Below are positions 1 to 8,257 of a stretch of 64,000 bases of DNA, in pieces. Position 1 is the first letter of the stretch. Every line of letters starts with the position of its first letter. Source of the stretch: Herbidospora yilanensis (lineage in GTDB: Bacteria; Actinomycetota; Actinomycetes; Streptosporangiales; Streptosporangiaceae). The notes below the pieces were generated by a model. The model was given only the letters and a program-made list of their open reading frames with translations. It had not been told where the DNA came from and did not search any database. Both the position numbers and the translations under genes were made by a program. Location: the NCBI RefSeq assembly GCF_001570565.1, contig NZ_BBXE01000031.1, forward strand, positions 105,968 to 169,967, in the 5' to 3' direction.

Positions 1-1181
1 ACGGTGCTGGCGGCGGCGACCGTCCCGGCCGGGCGGGCCAGGTCCTGCATCCGGGCCGCCAGGTTGACCGTGTCGCCGACGAGCGTGTACTCGACGCGTT
101 CCTCGCTGCCGAGCAGCGCGGCGGCCACCTCGCCCGTGCAGAGGCCGATGCCGAGCCGGAACGGGGTCTCCCACTCGTCGTTGAGGCGCCGCTGGCGCAC
201 GTGCATCTGCCGGGCCGCGGCGACCGCCGAGGCGGCGTGGCCGGGGCGCGGGTCGGGGGCGCCGAAGACGGCCATGACGGCGTCGCCGACGTACTGCATG
301 ACGGTGCCGCCCTCGCGGAGGATGGCCGCGTTCATGGCCCGGCGGTGGGCGTTGAGCCGCCCGGCCAGCACGGCCGGGTCGGTGTGCTCGGCGATGGCCG
401 AGTAGCCGCGCACGTCGCTCATCAGCACGGTCACCGTGAGCCGTTCGGTGCGGTCGAGCCCGTCGGCCAGCAGCTTGTCGGCCAGCCCGCCGGGTAACAG
501 GCGCGAGAGGCGTTCGCCCTGCTCGTCGCGGCGCAGGATCGCGGTGTGCAGCATCCGCAGGCGCTTCAGCGCGCCCTGCCGCCCGGCCGAGGCGCCCCGC
601 GCCAGCTTGAGGAAGAGCTGCTCGACCAGGGCGTTCACCTTCTCGGGGCTGTCGCCGGCCGCCGCCGCGATGGCCTTCACCGACCGCCCCTCGGCGACCT
701 GCCGCAGCAGCGCCTCCTCGGCCGCGCTCAGCTCCGGCGACCGCGCGGGGGAGAACAGGTCGTGGACGATCTGGGGGTCGACCATCGACCCGCCCGCCGC
801 CACCTCGCGGATCGCCCGGCCCAGCAGGCCCGCGTCGGCGATCCGGTCCTTGAGCAGGTAGGCGTACCCGTCGGCCCCCTCCGACAGGAGCTTCACGGCG
901 TAGTCGGGGTCGTCGTACTGGCTCAGCACCACGACGCCGGTGCCCGGGAGGCGCCCCCGTACCTCCCGGGCGGCGTCGATGCCCTCGTCCTGGAAGGTCG
1001 GCGGCATCCTGATGTCGGTCACCAGCACCTGGGGACGCAGCTCCTCGGCGCGGGCGACCAGCTCGTCGTAGTCGGCGGCCACGCCGACCACCTCAAGGGC
1101 CTGGTCCCTGGCCAGCAGCGCGCGCACGCCCTCGCGGACGATCAGGTTGTCGTCGGCGAGCAGCACGGTGATCCGGTCCAC
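1..1181 (-). CDS. Response regulator fused to class III adenylate/guanylate cyclase (3' end off window)
   Basis: The first ~393 codons are visible; the C-terminal end lies beyond position 1. Domains: REC receiver at residues ~3-120 (acidic pair D10/D11, phospho-acceptor D56 in VLVTDIRMPP, conserved K in LLKDR), a LuxR-like helix-turn-helix-type segment at ~145-200, and a class III nucleotidyl cyclase catalytic domain from ~235 (TVTVLMSDVRGYS with the first metal Asp; QYVGDAVMAVFGAP with the second). It should make a cyclic nucleotide, probably cAMP, under control of a phosphorelay; substrate is inferred. The GTG start at 1181 is preceded by GGGAGGG at 11 nt. It is divergent from a cNMP-binding protein and an MBL-fold hydrolase, which supports a signalling role. 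No cognate histidine kinase is visible. Confidence 0.85.
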   Translation of the reverse strand, partial: MDRITVLLADDNLIVREGVRALLARDQALEVVGVAADYDELVARAEELRPQVLVTDIRMPPTFQDEGIDAAREVRGRLPGTGVVVLSQYDDPDYAVKLLSEGADGYAYLLKDRIADAGLLGRAIREVAAGGSMVDPQIVHDLFSPARSPELSAAEEALLRQVAEGRSVKAIAAAAGDSPEKVNALVEQLFLKLARGASAGRQGALKRLRMLHTAILRRDEQGERLSRLLPGGLADKLLADGLDRTERLTVTVLMSDVRGYSAIAEHTDPAVLAGRLNAHRRAMNAAILREGGTVMQYVGDAVMAVFGAPDPRPGHAASAVAAARQMHVRQRRLNDEWETPFRLGIGLCTGEVAAALLGSEERVEYTLVGDTVNLAARMQDLARPAGTVAAAST

Positions 1182-1306
1182 GCGCCAAATGTCCCTCCCG
1201 CGCGTGGCCGGGAACAGAGGGTTAGCCCTCCTGCGCCCGGATGGACACCACCCTGTGTCGCCGGCCCGTCGCCTCCTACCGTCGGAGACGACCAGAGGAG
1301 GCCGGA

Positions 1307-2287
1307 ATGCGCGTCGAATCGCAGGCCACGTCCCTGTCCTGGATCCCGTCGGAGGCGGTCAAGGGGTACACCCGCCCGATGTTCGACGCCGGGATCTCCC
1401 ACTACGACGACCCACCCCCCGGACACGTCGACGACCTGGAGGCGCTGCGCCGCGCCGACCGGTTCCGGTTCGCCAATGTGCTGCGCGTATGGGCCGAATT
1501 CGGCGACGATGGCCGGGTGATCGCCCACGGCGCCGAAGGAGGCGGGGTGATGGGCTCCACCACGGTCCGCCTGGGCCCCCTCGGCCTCACCCTGGCCGCC
1601 GTGAGCCTGCCCGACCTCCGTACCGAGACGGTCGGCGACGGCTTCGTCACCGTCACCCAGTCGGCCGGCGGCCGCACCTCGGTGCCGTTCCCGCGCGCCA
1701 CCGCCGGGATCCCCCGCTGGCGCTCCCCGCTCGTCTGGACCACGATCTCGATCACGTTGTGGCCCGGCGGCGCCTCGGACGTCACGCTGTCGGGCGCCAG
1801 CCCGTTCCCGCGCCACTGGGTCTACGACGACGCCGGGCGGCTCGTCCTCAAGGCCGGCGTCACCGACTTCAGGGCGTGGGCCGCCCAGCGCGGCACCCCG
1901 TGGGGCGCCGAGGACTCCCCGGTCGTCGTCACGGCCGCCGAGACCGCCCTGGAACGCGAACTGTCCCGGCTGATCATGCGCGGGACCCGCAAGCCGGTCA
2001 TCCGGGAACTGAAGCAGGGCGCCGCCCTGGTCCGCCAGGGCGAGCCCGGGGAGTCGCTGTTCCTGCTCCTCGACGGCGTCGTCACGGTCGACGTCGACGG
2101 CCGCGAACTCGGGCGCGTCGGCCCGGGCGCGGTGCTGGGGGAGCGGGCCCTGCTGGAGAACGGCCGCCGCACCGCCACGCTGACCGCGCTCACCCCGATC
2201 AGGGTGGCCGAGGCCGGCGCCGACAGCATCGACCGGGCCGCCCTGGAACACCTGGCCCAGGGCCACCGCCGCGAGGAGTTCGCGTGA
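1307..2287 (+). CDS. Cyclic nucleotide-binding domain protein
   Basis: 326-aa soluble protein without a signal peptide. Residues ~1-215 form a region I do not recognise as a named domain; residues ~225-310 are a CRP-type cyclic nucleotide-binding beta-roll (VIRELKQGAALVRQGEPG, then ESLFLLLDGVVTVDV, then GAVLGERALLENGRRTATL, the phosphate-binding cassette with its Glu and Arg). There is no DNA-binding helix-turn-helix after the roll, so it is not a CRP-like transcription factor; it more likely acts as an effector or sensor. The ATG at 1307 follows AGAGGAGG at 1294-1301; an upstream in-frame ATG at 1241 lacks such a site. Its stop overlaps the GTG of the next gene, so the two are translationally coupled. 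Confidence 0.85.
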   Translation: MRVESQATSLSWIPSEAVKGYTRPMFDAGISHYDDPPPGHVDDLEALRRADRFRFANVLRVWAEFGDDGRVIAHGAEGGGVMGSTTVRLGPLGLTLAAVSLPDLRTETVGDGFVTVTQSAGGRTSVPFPRATAGIPRWRSPLVWTTISITLWPGGASDVTLSGASPFPRHWVYDDAGRLVLKAGVTDFRAWAAQRGTPWGAEDSPVVVTAAETALERELSRLIMRGTRKPVIRELKQGAALVRQGEPGESLFLLLDGVVTVDVDGRELGRVGPGAVLGERALLENGRRTATLTALTPIRVAEAGADSIDRAALEHLAQGHRREEFA

Positions 2288-3057
2288 GACTGCACTTCCT
2301 GGGGGTACGCGGGTCGACGCCCGCCCCCGGCGCCGAGTTCACCCGGTGGGGCGGCCACACCTCGTGTGTGGCCGTGCTGCCCGACGGGTGCGCGGCGCCG
2401 CCGCTGGTCCTCGACGCGGGGACCGGGATCAGGAACCTCGCGCCGGTCCCCTTCCGGGGGGTGATCGCGCTGTCGCACCTGCACTGGGACCACGTGCAGG
2501 GGTTGCCGTTCAGCCGGGCGGTCGACCATCCGGAGGCGTCGGTGGAGCTGATCGTGCCCGGTGCGGAGCCTCTCGCGCTGCTCACCCGGGCGTTCTCACC
2601 GCCGCACTTCCCGATCGAGCCGGGAGGTCTGCGAGGAGCCGTGTCGGTGAGCTCTTCCGGCGGGAGCCGCGAATTCAAGGGATTCGACCTGATCCAGGCG
2701 GAGGTGACCCACAAGGGCGGGATCACGGTCGGGACCCGGGTCGAGTGCGACGGCGTGGCCGTCGTCTACCTGCCCGACCACGCACCCCAGCTCGGCTCGG
2801 CGGCGGCCGAGGAGTTGTGCCGGGACGCCGACCTGATCGTGCACGACGGCCAGTTCCGGCCCGAGGAGCAGGCGCTGGCCGACGACTACGGGCACGCCAC
2901 CGTCACCGACGCGCTGGCCTTCGCCGAACGCTGCGGCGCGCGGAGCCTGCTGCTGACCCACCACGCGCCGGGCCGCACCGACGACCAGCTCGACGCCGTC
3001 GCCAAGGAGTGGCCCGACGTGCGGTTCGCCCGCGAAGGCGACGTCGTGACCGTCTAG
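2284..3057 (+). CDS. MBL-fold metallo-hydrolase, possible cyclic nucleotide phosphodiesterase-like
   Basis: 257-aa metallo-beta-lactamase-fold protein beginning LHFLGVRGSTPAPG, the strand found in the RNase Z/PqsE-like and class II phosphodiesterase-like branch. The metal motif HLHWDH is at residues 65-70; further candidate ligands are the Asp in LPDHAP, HDGQF and GHAT, and the His in LTHHAPG. The GTG start overlaps the stop of the cNMP-binding gene (GTGA), so they form one operon. With a cyclase divergently upstream, hydrolysis of a cyclic nucleotide is an attractive but unproven role; the family also contains many hydrolases of unknown substrate. The stop overlaps the convergent DUF3467 gene. 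Confidence 0.8.
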   Translation: MRLHFLGVRGSTPAPGAEFTRWGGHTSCVAVLPDGCAAPPLVLDAGTGIRNLAPVPFRGVIALSHLHWDHVQGLPFSRAVDHPEASVELIVPGAEPLALLTRAFSPPHFPIEPGGLRGAVSVSSSGGSREFKGFDLIQAEVTHKGGITVGTRVECDGVAVVYLPDHAPQLGSAAAEELCRDADLIVHDGQFRPEEQALADDYGHATVTDALAFAERCGARSLLLTHHAPGRTDDQLDAVAKEWPDVRFAREGDVVTV

Positions 3058-3347
3058 ATCTTGTGGCCGACCTCGTTCTCGTAGGCGGTGAGCTGCTGCT
3101 CCAGCGCCTTCATCAGCTCGAAGACCTGCGCCGGGGGAATGCGCACCCGGCTCACGATCCGCGTGGGCACGCTGATGTACTGCTGGCCGTCGCCGTTGTC
3201 GGCCAGGCCGGGCGGGCGGGTGATCACCGCGAAGTCGAGCACGAACCCGTCCTGGGTATGCCAGACGGAGGCGAAGTTGGCGTACTGGCCGGCCTCCACT
3301 TCGGGGGTGATGCTCACTTCCAGGCGGCTCTCGGGCTCGTTGGTCAA
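3054..3347 (-). CDS. DUF3467 domain protein
   Basis: Small soluble protein matching DUF3467: EVSITPEVEAGQYANF near the start, then FVLDFAVITRPPG, TRIVSRVRIPPAQVFELMKAL and a C-terminal helix. Function of the family is unknown. I chose the TTG at 3347 (97 aa) because GGAGG sits 9 nt upstream and the family normally has only about ten residues before the first strand; in-frame alternatives are an ATG at 3374 and a GTG at 3410. The 3' end overlaps the MBL-fold gene by 4 nt in convergent orientation. Confidence 0.78.
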   Translation of the reverse strand: MTNEPESRLEVSITPEVEAGQYANFASVWHTQDGFVLDFAVITRPPGLADNGDGQQYISVPTRIVSRVRIPPAQVFELMKALEQQLTAYENEVGHKI

Positions 3348-3417
3348 ATCCTCATCCCTCCGGGTCGCCTCCATGGTGCCCTGTCGGGGGAGCGTTCCCG
3401 CGTCCGACACGTCCTGT

Positions 3418-4065
3418 TCATTTGAGGATCGACGGGAGCGGCTGCGCGCCGCGCGTCGCCAGCATCTCTTTCATCAGGTCGATCTCGGCGGTCTGACCGT
3501 CGACGATGTGCTGGGCGAGGTTCCGCACTTCCGGACGTTCGGCCAGCTCAAGCGCGCCCTTGGCCATCTCGACGCCGCCCTCGTGGTGGCGGATCATCAA
3601 TTGCAGGAACAGCACCTCGGCCGCCTGCCCCTTCGCGTCGGCGAGTTGCCTCATCTCGTCGGCGGTGGCCATTCCGGGCATCACACCCGGTGTCACGCCC
3701 GCTGTCACCCCGGCCGCCGCCGCGTGGCCGTGGCCCGCCATCCAGGTCATCGGCTTCACGCTGGAGGCCTGCGACAGGTCCCACTGCTGCAGCCAGCCGA
3801 TGAACATTCCACGCTGCGCCGACTGCGTCGTGATGATGTCGTAGGCCAGCGTGCGCACCCCGTCGTCGGTGCTCTCGTCGCGCACCGCGAACGACATCTC
3901 GACCGCCTGCGCGTGGTGAACCCCCATGTCACGGGCGAAACCGGCCTCGGGGGACAGGTCGCCGGGGGTGCCCGGCCGGGCCAGGTTGACCAGCAGCAGG
4001 ACGATCGCGACGACCACGACGACGGCCGCGGCGACCGGGAGCAGAAGCGAACGGGGGTTCTTCAT
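3418..4065 (-). CDS. DUF305 family membrane-anchored protein
   Basis: 215 aa: an N-terminal hydrophobic anchor at residues ~6-28, then a DUF305 four-helix ferritin-like domain outside the membrane. The two signature motifs are visible: MGVHHAQAVEMS near residue 50 and IRHHEGGVEMAKGA near residue 160. A low-complexity linker with repeated GVTxGVT/PGM units separates the halves. DUF305 proteins often lie near copper- and metal-handling genes; metal binding by the HHxxAVxM motifs is inferred. ATG at 4065 follows GGGGGCG. It is divergent from a DUF3105 protein across a 97-nt AT-rich interval, a pairing I associate with actinobacteria. Confidence 0.85.
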   Translation of the reverse strand: MKNPRSLLLPVAAAVVVVVAIVLLLVNLARPGTPGDLSPEAGFARDMGVHHAQAVEMSFAVRDESTDDGVRTLAYDIITTQSAQRGMFIGWLQQWDLSQASSVKPMTWMAGHGHAAAAGVTAGVTPGVMPGMATADEMRQLADAKGQAAEVLFLQLMIRHHEGGVEMAKGALELAERPEVRNLAQHIVDGQTAEIDLMKEMLATRGAQPLPSILK

Positions 4066-4084
4066 CGCCCCCAGATTACTTCCC

Positions 4085-4150
4085 GCCGGGACGCGATGGG
4101 CCAAACGGCTATCTATACCCACTATTCTCCTTGTCCATATGTGACCGCGT
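4085..4150. promoter_or_regulatory. AT-rich divergent promoter interval (tentative)
   Basis: The gap between the DUF305 and DUF3105 genes holds an unusually AT-rich patch. On the minus strand TGGACA and TAGATA are 16 nt apart, resembling -35/-10 elements for the DUF305 gene. A plus-strand promoter for the DUF3105 gene must lie here too but I cannot place it. No clear operator was seen. Confidence 0.3.
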
Positions 4151-4162
4151 GATGGAGGGTCG

Positions 4163-4894
4163 ATGACCAAGGAGAAAGCGCAGGCACGGCGTGACCGTAT
4201 CGCCCAGATGAGGGCGCAGCAGCGGGCCAAGGAACGGCGGGCCGCTGTCCTCATGTGGGGCATCGGCGGCCTGGTCATCCTGCTTCTCGTCGGAAGCGTC
4301 GCCTTCTACATCATCCGTCAGGAGATGGACAAGTCGGAGGCCGAGAAGGCCGCGACCGCCGCTCAAGAGGCGATGCTGCCGAAGGTCAAGAACTTCGAGT
4401 ACAAGGGCGCCGGCCACGTCAACACGAAGGTCGCCTACAAGGAGACCCCGCCGGCCGGCGGCGAGCACAACCCGGCCTGGCAGACGTGCGGCATCTACGA
4501 CCAGCCGATCAACAACGAGAACGCGGTCCACTCGATGGAGCACGGCGCGGTCTGGATCACCTACCAGCCCGACCTGCCGGCCGCCGAGGTCGACAAGCTG
4601 AAGGCGCTGGCGGGCGAGCCCTACATGCTGCTCAGCCCCTACCCCGGCCTGCCGTCGAAGATCGTCGCCTCGTCGTGGAACCACCAGATCCAGCTCGACA
4701 GCGCCTCGTCCCCCGACCTGAGCGCCTTCGTCCTCAAGTTCCGCCAGGGCGAGGACACCCCCGAGCTCGGCGCGAGCTGCGACGGCGGCGAGACCCGCTC
4801 CGCGGCCGACGCCCCGCTGCCGCCGGCCGGCTCCCAGCCGGCCCCGCAGCCGTCGGGCGCGCCGTCCATGTCGACGGACGCGCCCGCCCAGTAA
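4163..4894 (+). CDS. DUF3105 domain membrane protein
   Basis: 243 aa. A charged N-terminus (residues 1-27) precedes one transmembrane helix at ~29-51, then the extracytoplasmic DUF3105 domain: PPAGGEHNPAWQTCGIYDQP with its conserved His and Cys, AVHSMEHGAVWITYQP, and a second Cys in LGASCDGG. The tail is Pro/Ser/Ala-rich. Biochemical function is unknown for the family. The ATG follows GATGGAGGG. It is divergent from the DUF305 gene, suggesting a shared envelope or metal-related job, which is an inference from neighbourhood only. A strong hairpin follows the stop. Confidence 0.88.
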   Translation: MTKEKAQARRDRIAQMRAQQRAKERRAAVLMWGIGGLVILLLVGSVAFYIIRQEMDKSEAEKAATAAQEAMLPKVKNFEYKGAGHVNTKVAYKETPPAGGEHNPAWQTCGIYDQPINNENAVHSMEHGAVWITYQPDLPAAEVDKLKALAGEPYMLLSPYPGLPSKIVASSWNHQIQLDSASSPDLSAFVLKFRQGEDTPELGASCDGGETRSAADAPLPPAGSQPAPQPSGAPSMSTDAPAQ

Positions 4895-4912
4895 CAACCG
4901 GTTTGAGATTCA

Positions 4913-4948
4913 GGACGGCCCGTGCGCCAGTTTGGCCACGGGCCGTCC
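4913..4948 (+). terminator. Hairpin terminator after DUF3105 gene
   Basis: Perfect 12-bp inverted repeat GGACGGCCCGTG / CACGGGCCGTCC with a 12-nt loop that itself contains GCCA/TGGC. No U-tract follows, as is common for actinobacterial hairpin terminators. It lies 19 nt past the stop and 24 nt before the next gene. Confidence 0.7.
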
Positions 4949-4971
4949 CATGTCGATAGGCTCTGCGGGCG

Positions 4972-5871
4972 ATGTCAGGGATTGAGGCCGGGATGCAGAA
5001 CACCCCCGTTGCGGAGGAGCCGGGTCCGCCGCGGCCGCCGCAGGCGACCAAGGGAGCCACGATCGCCCTCAGCGTCGCGCTGGTCCTCGTGGTGATCATG
5101 TCCGGCGTGCTGGGCACCGTCGCGGTGCTGATGACCAACAACCAGGACTCCCCGCCGCTGACCCAGCCGGTCGTGACCAAGCTCGCGGTGCCCATCCACT
5201 TCGCGCCCGTCGAGGCGTCCGGCGCGGCCCCCTGCCCGGCCGAGACCGAGGCCGTCCTCGACGACGCCGGCACCACCTGCTACCAGCTCGAACCGGGTGT
5301 GACCCTGACGTCGGCGCAGAAGATCGAGACCTTCACCGAGTCCGACGGCACCTACTCGATCCGGGTGGTCCTGGCCCCCGACAACCGGGCCCAGATCGAA
5401 GACCTGACCCGCGACACCGTGAAGCGCCTGCTGGCGATCGTGGTCGGCGACAAGGTCGTCTCGACGCCGCGCGTGGCCCAGGAGATCACCCAGGACAGCC
5501 TGAGCATCGTCGGCGGCTTCACCAAGGAGGAGGCCGACGCCTTCCTCGCCCGCCTGAAGGGCACCGGCGCCCCACCCGCCCAGCCGCCCGCCAACCAGCC
5601 GACGAGCGACCCGGCGGCCACCGGCCAGCCCGGCGTGACCGACCCGAACCAGCCACCCGGCGGCACCGACCCGAACCAGCAACCGGGCGGCACCAACCAG
5701 CAGCCCTCCGCGAACAACCAGGGCGGCGCGACCTCCCAGCGCTACCCGACCTGCGCGGCGGCCATCGCGGCCGCGGCCGGCCCTTACACCAAGGGCATCC
5801 ACGAGGAATACGAGTGGTACATCGACGTCGACAACGACGGCGTCGCGTGCGACCCCGACGACGTGTCCTGA
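4972..5871 (+). CDS. Membrane-anchored SecD-like head domain protein with C-terminal excalibur calcium-binding motif
   Basis: 299 aa. One transmembrane helix at ~29-54; then an extracytoplasmic region (residues ~80-195: CYQLEPGVTLT, YSIRVVLAPDNRAQIEDLTRDTV, VVSTPRVAQEITQDSLSIVGGFTKEEADAFL) that resembles the SecDF first periplasmic domain; a Pro/Gly/Gln linker with NQPPGGTDPNQ-type repeats; and a C-terminal excalibur domain (YPTCAAAIAAAAGPY then IDVDNDGVACDPDD, a DxDxDGxxC calcium-binding loop). It is not a SecD translocase because the membrane part is missing. Start could also be the ATG at 4993, which has GAGG at 5 nt. Function unknown; a surface role is inferred. Confidence 0.8.
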   Translation: MSGIEAGMQNTPVAEEPGPPRPPQATKGATIALSVALVLVVIMSGVLGTVAVLMTNNQDSPPLTQPVVTKLAVPIHFAPVEASGAAPCPAETEAVLDDAGTTCYQLEPGVTLTSAQKIETFTESDGTYSIRVVLAPDNRAQIEDLTRDTVKRLLAIVVGDKVVSTPRVAQEITQDSLSIVGGFTKEEADAFLARLKGTGAPPAQPPANQPTSDPAATGQPGVTDPNQPPGGTDPNQQPGGTNQQPSANNQGGATSQRYPTCAAAIAAAAGPYTKGIHEEYEWYIDVDNDGVACDPDDVS

Positions 5872-5920
5872 TTCCGGTCGGGTACGACCTGAGCGGCGCC
5901 CCTCGGCCGGCTGTTTCGCT

Positions 5921-8149
5921 CTATGCCGGGACGCTGCTCAGGGCGATGTCATCGAGCCGAATCGGCACCCTCGACAGCGGCAGGCCCGTCGCCGCCCGGA
6001 CCGCCGCCGCGATGGCCGGGGTCGACGACAACGTCGGGGGTTCGCCCGCTCCCCGCAGCCCGTAGGGCGCGTGCGGGTCGGGGTTCTCCAAAATCGACAA
6101 CCTCATGGGCGGCATGTCGAGGATGGTCGGGATCAGGTAGTCGGTGAACGACGGGTTCAGCACCTTCCCGTCGCGGATCTGGATCTCCTCCATCAGCGCC
6201 AGGCCGAGACCCTGGGCCGTGCCGCCGTGGATCTGGCCTTCGAGGGCGAGCGGGTTGAGGATCTTCCCGACGTCCTGGACGGCGGCCAGTTCGACCACCT
6301 TGACCAGGCCGAGCTCCACGTCGACGTCCACCACCGCCCGGTGCACGCACAACGCCAACTGGGTGTGCGAGTCGCCCTGGCCGGTCAGCGGGTCCATCGG
6401 GAACGTCCGGCGGTGCCGGTATTCGCGGGTCTCCTCGATCGGCCCCTCGGCGGCCAGCACCTCGGCCACGCTCCGGCCGTCGGCCGTCAGCGCGTCGAGA
6501 CGTTCTTTGACCGCCAGGCTCGCGGCGCGGACCGCGCCCCCGGTGACGTAGGACTGCCGGGAGGCCGACGACGACCCCGCCGAGCCGACGGTCGTGTCGG
6601 CGGGCACGATGGTGACCCGGTCGATGCCCAGTTCGGTCTGGGCGATCTGGGTCTTGACCATGATGAGGCCCTGCCCGACCTCGGCCGCCGCCGTGTGCAC
6701 GAGCACGTGCGGCTCGCCGCCGAGCAGTTCCACCCGCACCCGGGCGGTCGAGTAGTCGTCGAAGCCCTCGGAGAAGCAGATGTTCTTGATACCGACGCCG
6801 TAGCCGACGCCGCGCCTGACCCCCTCGCCGTGGGTGGTCTGCGCCACGCCGCCCGGCAGTTCGCGCAGGTCGAGCGTGGAAGGCCCGGGAAGGGGCATCG
6901 CGTCGAGCTCCCGCAGCATGTCGGCGAGCGGCGCGGGCGTGTCGATCACCTGGCCGGTGGCCAGCAGCGACCCCTGCGAGACCGCGTTGCGGATCCGGAT
7001 CTCGACCGGCGACACGCCGCACGCCTCGGCCAGCCGGTCCATCTGCGACTCGTAGGCGTAACAGGCCTGGACCGCCCCGAACCCCCGCATCGCCCCGCAG
7101 GGCGGGTTGTTGGTGTAGGTCCCGTAGGCGTCGATGAGGACGTTCGGCACCTCGTAGGGGCCGACGCCGAGCGACGCGGCGTTCCCGACGACGGCGGGCG
7201 AGCTGGAGGTGTACGCGCCCCCGTCGAGCACGATCTCCGCCTTGACGTAGACGAGCCTGCCGTCGCGCGTCGCGCCGTGCTCGTAGCGCATCCAGGCCGG
7301 GTGGCGGTGGACGTGCCCGAAGAAGGACTCCTCGCGGCCGTACACGAACTTGACCGGCTTGCCCGTGCGGAGGGCCAGCATCGAGGCGTGGACCTGCATC
7401 GACAGGTCCTCGCGCGCGCCGAACGCGCCGCCGACGCCCGCCAGGGTGAGGCGGACCTTGTCCTTCGGGAGGTTCAGGCAGGGCGCGATCTGGTCCTGGT
7501 CGACGTGGAGCCACTGGGTGGCGATGTAGAGGTCCACGCCGCCGTCCTCGGCCGGGACCGCGAGGCCCGACTCGGGGCCGAGGAAGGCCTGGTCCTGCAT
7601 GCCGACCTCGTATTCGCCCGTGACGACCACGTCGGCGGTGAAGGTCGACCCGACCCTGACGGGCTGGTGCCTGACCAGGTTCCCGTGCACGCTGACCTGA
7701 GGGCACTCGGGGTCGAAGGCGGCTCTGCGCGGGTCGGTGACGGCCTCGCGGACCTCGTATACGACCTCGATCAGATCGGCGGCCCGCCGGGCCGTCTCGG
7801 GATGGTCGGCGGCCACCAGGGCGACCGGTTCGCCCTGGTAGCGGACCTGGTCGATGGCCAGCACGGGCTGGTCCTTGTGTTCGAGGCCGTAGAACTTCTC
7901 GCCGGGGACGTCCTCGTGCGTGAGCACGGCGTACACACCCGGGACCTTCAGGGCGGGACCCACGTCGATCGACCTGATCCACGCCGACGGGTGGGGGCTG
8001 CGCAGCGTCGCGCCCCAGAGCATGCCGTCGAGCCACAGGTCGGAGGAGTAGGCGAACTCCCCGGTGACCTTCAGCGTGCCGTCGGGGCGGAGCAGGCTCT
8101 GCCCGATTCCCTGTCCGATTCCCTGGGTGCGTCCGGTGGCGATGCTCAT
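5921..8149 (-). CDS. Xanthine dehydrogenase family molybdopterin-binding subunit (PucD/XdhD-like)
   Basis: 742 aa, the usual size for a separate large subunit of molybdenum hydroxylases. The a/b hammerhead domain spans ~20-125; the molybdopterin-binding domain follows with GVGGAFGAREDLS, CGAMRGFGAVQA, AAEVGQGLIM and the catalytic Glu in LRGAGEPPT. It should oxidise a purine or N-heterocycle with water as oxygen donor. The 2Fe-2S and FAD subunits normally needed for electron transfer are not encoded nearby. It is divergent from a PucR-type regulator, which supports a purine role. ATG at 8149 was chosen because the hammerhead domain starts about 20 residues in; upstream codons back to 8284 would overlap the divergent gene. 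Confidence 0.87.
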   Translation of the reverse strand: MSIATGRTQGIGQGIGQSLLRPDGTLKVTGEFAYSSDLWLDGMLWGATLRSPHPSAWIRSIDVGPALKVPGVYAVLTHEDVPGEKFYGLEHKDQPVLAIDQVRYQGEPVALVAADHPETARRAADLIEVVYEVREAVTDPRRAAFDPECPQVSVHGNLVRHQPVRVGSTFTADVVVTGEYEVGMQDQAFLGPESGLAVPAEDGGVDLYIATQWLHVDQDQIAPCLNLPKDKVRLTLAGVGGAFGAREDLSMQVHASMLALRTGKPVKFVYGREESFFGHVHRHPAWMRYEHGATRDGRLVYVKAEIVLDGGAYTSSSPAVVGNAASLGVGPYEVPNVLIDAYGTYTNNPPCGAMRGFGAVQACYAYESQMDRLAEACGVSPVEIRIRNAVSQGSLLATGQVIDTPAPLADMLRELDAMPLPGPSTLDLRELPGGVAQTTHGEGVRRGVGYGVGIKNICFSEGFDDYSTARVRVELLGGEPHVLVHTAAAEVGQGLIMVKTQIAQTELGIDRVTIVPADTTVGSAGSSSASRQSYVTGGAVRAASLAVKERLDALTADGRSVAEVLAAEGPIEETREYRHRRTFPMDPLTGQGDSHTQLALCVHRAVVDVDVELGLVKVVELAAVQDVGKILNPLALEGQIHGGTAQGLGLALMEEIQIRDGKVLNPSFTDYLIPTILDMPPMRLSILENPDPHAPYGLRGAGEPPTLSSTPAIAAAVRAATGLPLSRVPIRLDDIALSSVPA

Positions 8150-8257
8150 AGACGCCCAGTAGACCAACCTTTTGTTTCCGGACCTATCGGCTGACCCATG
8201 AAACGCCGGGGCCACAGAGGGCGGCGCTTGTAGATTCATCCAAATAAGGTGGGTCTT

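Noticed and set aside
6071..8194. Plus-strand ~707-codon frame opposite the molybdenum hydroxylase gene
   Set aside because: No recognisable protein features; third-position bias belongs to the minus-strand gene.
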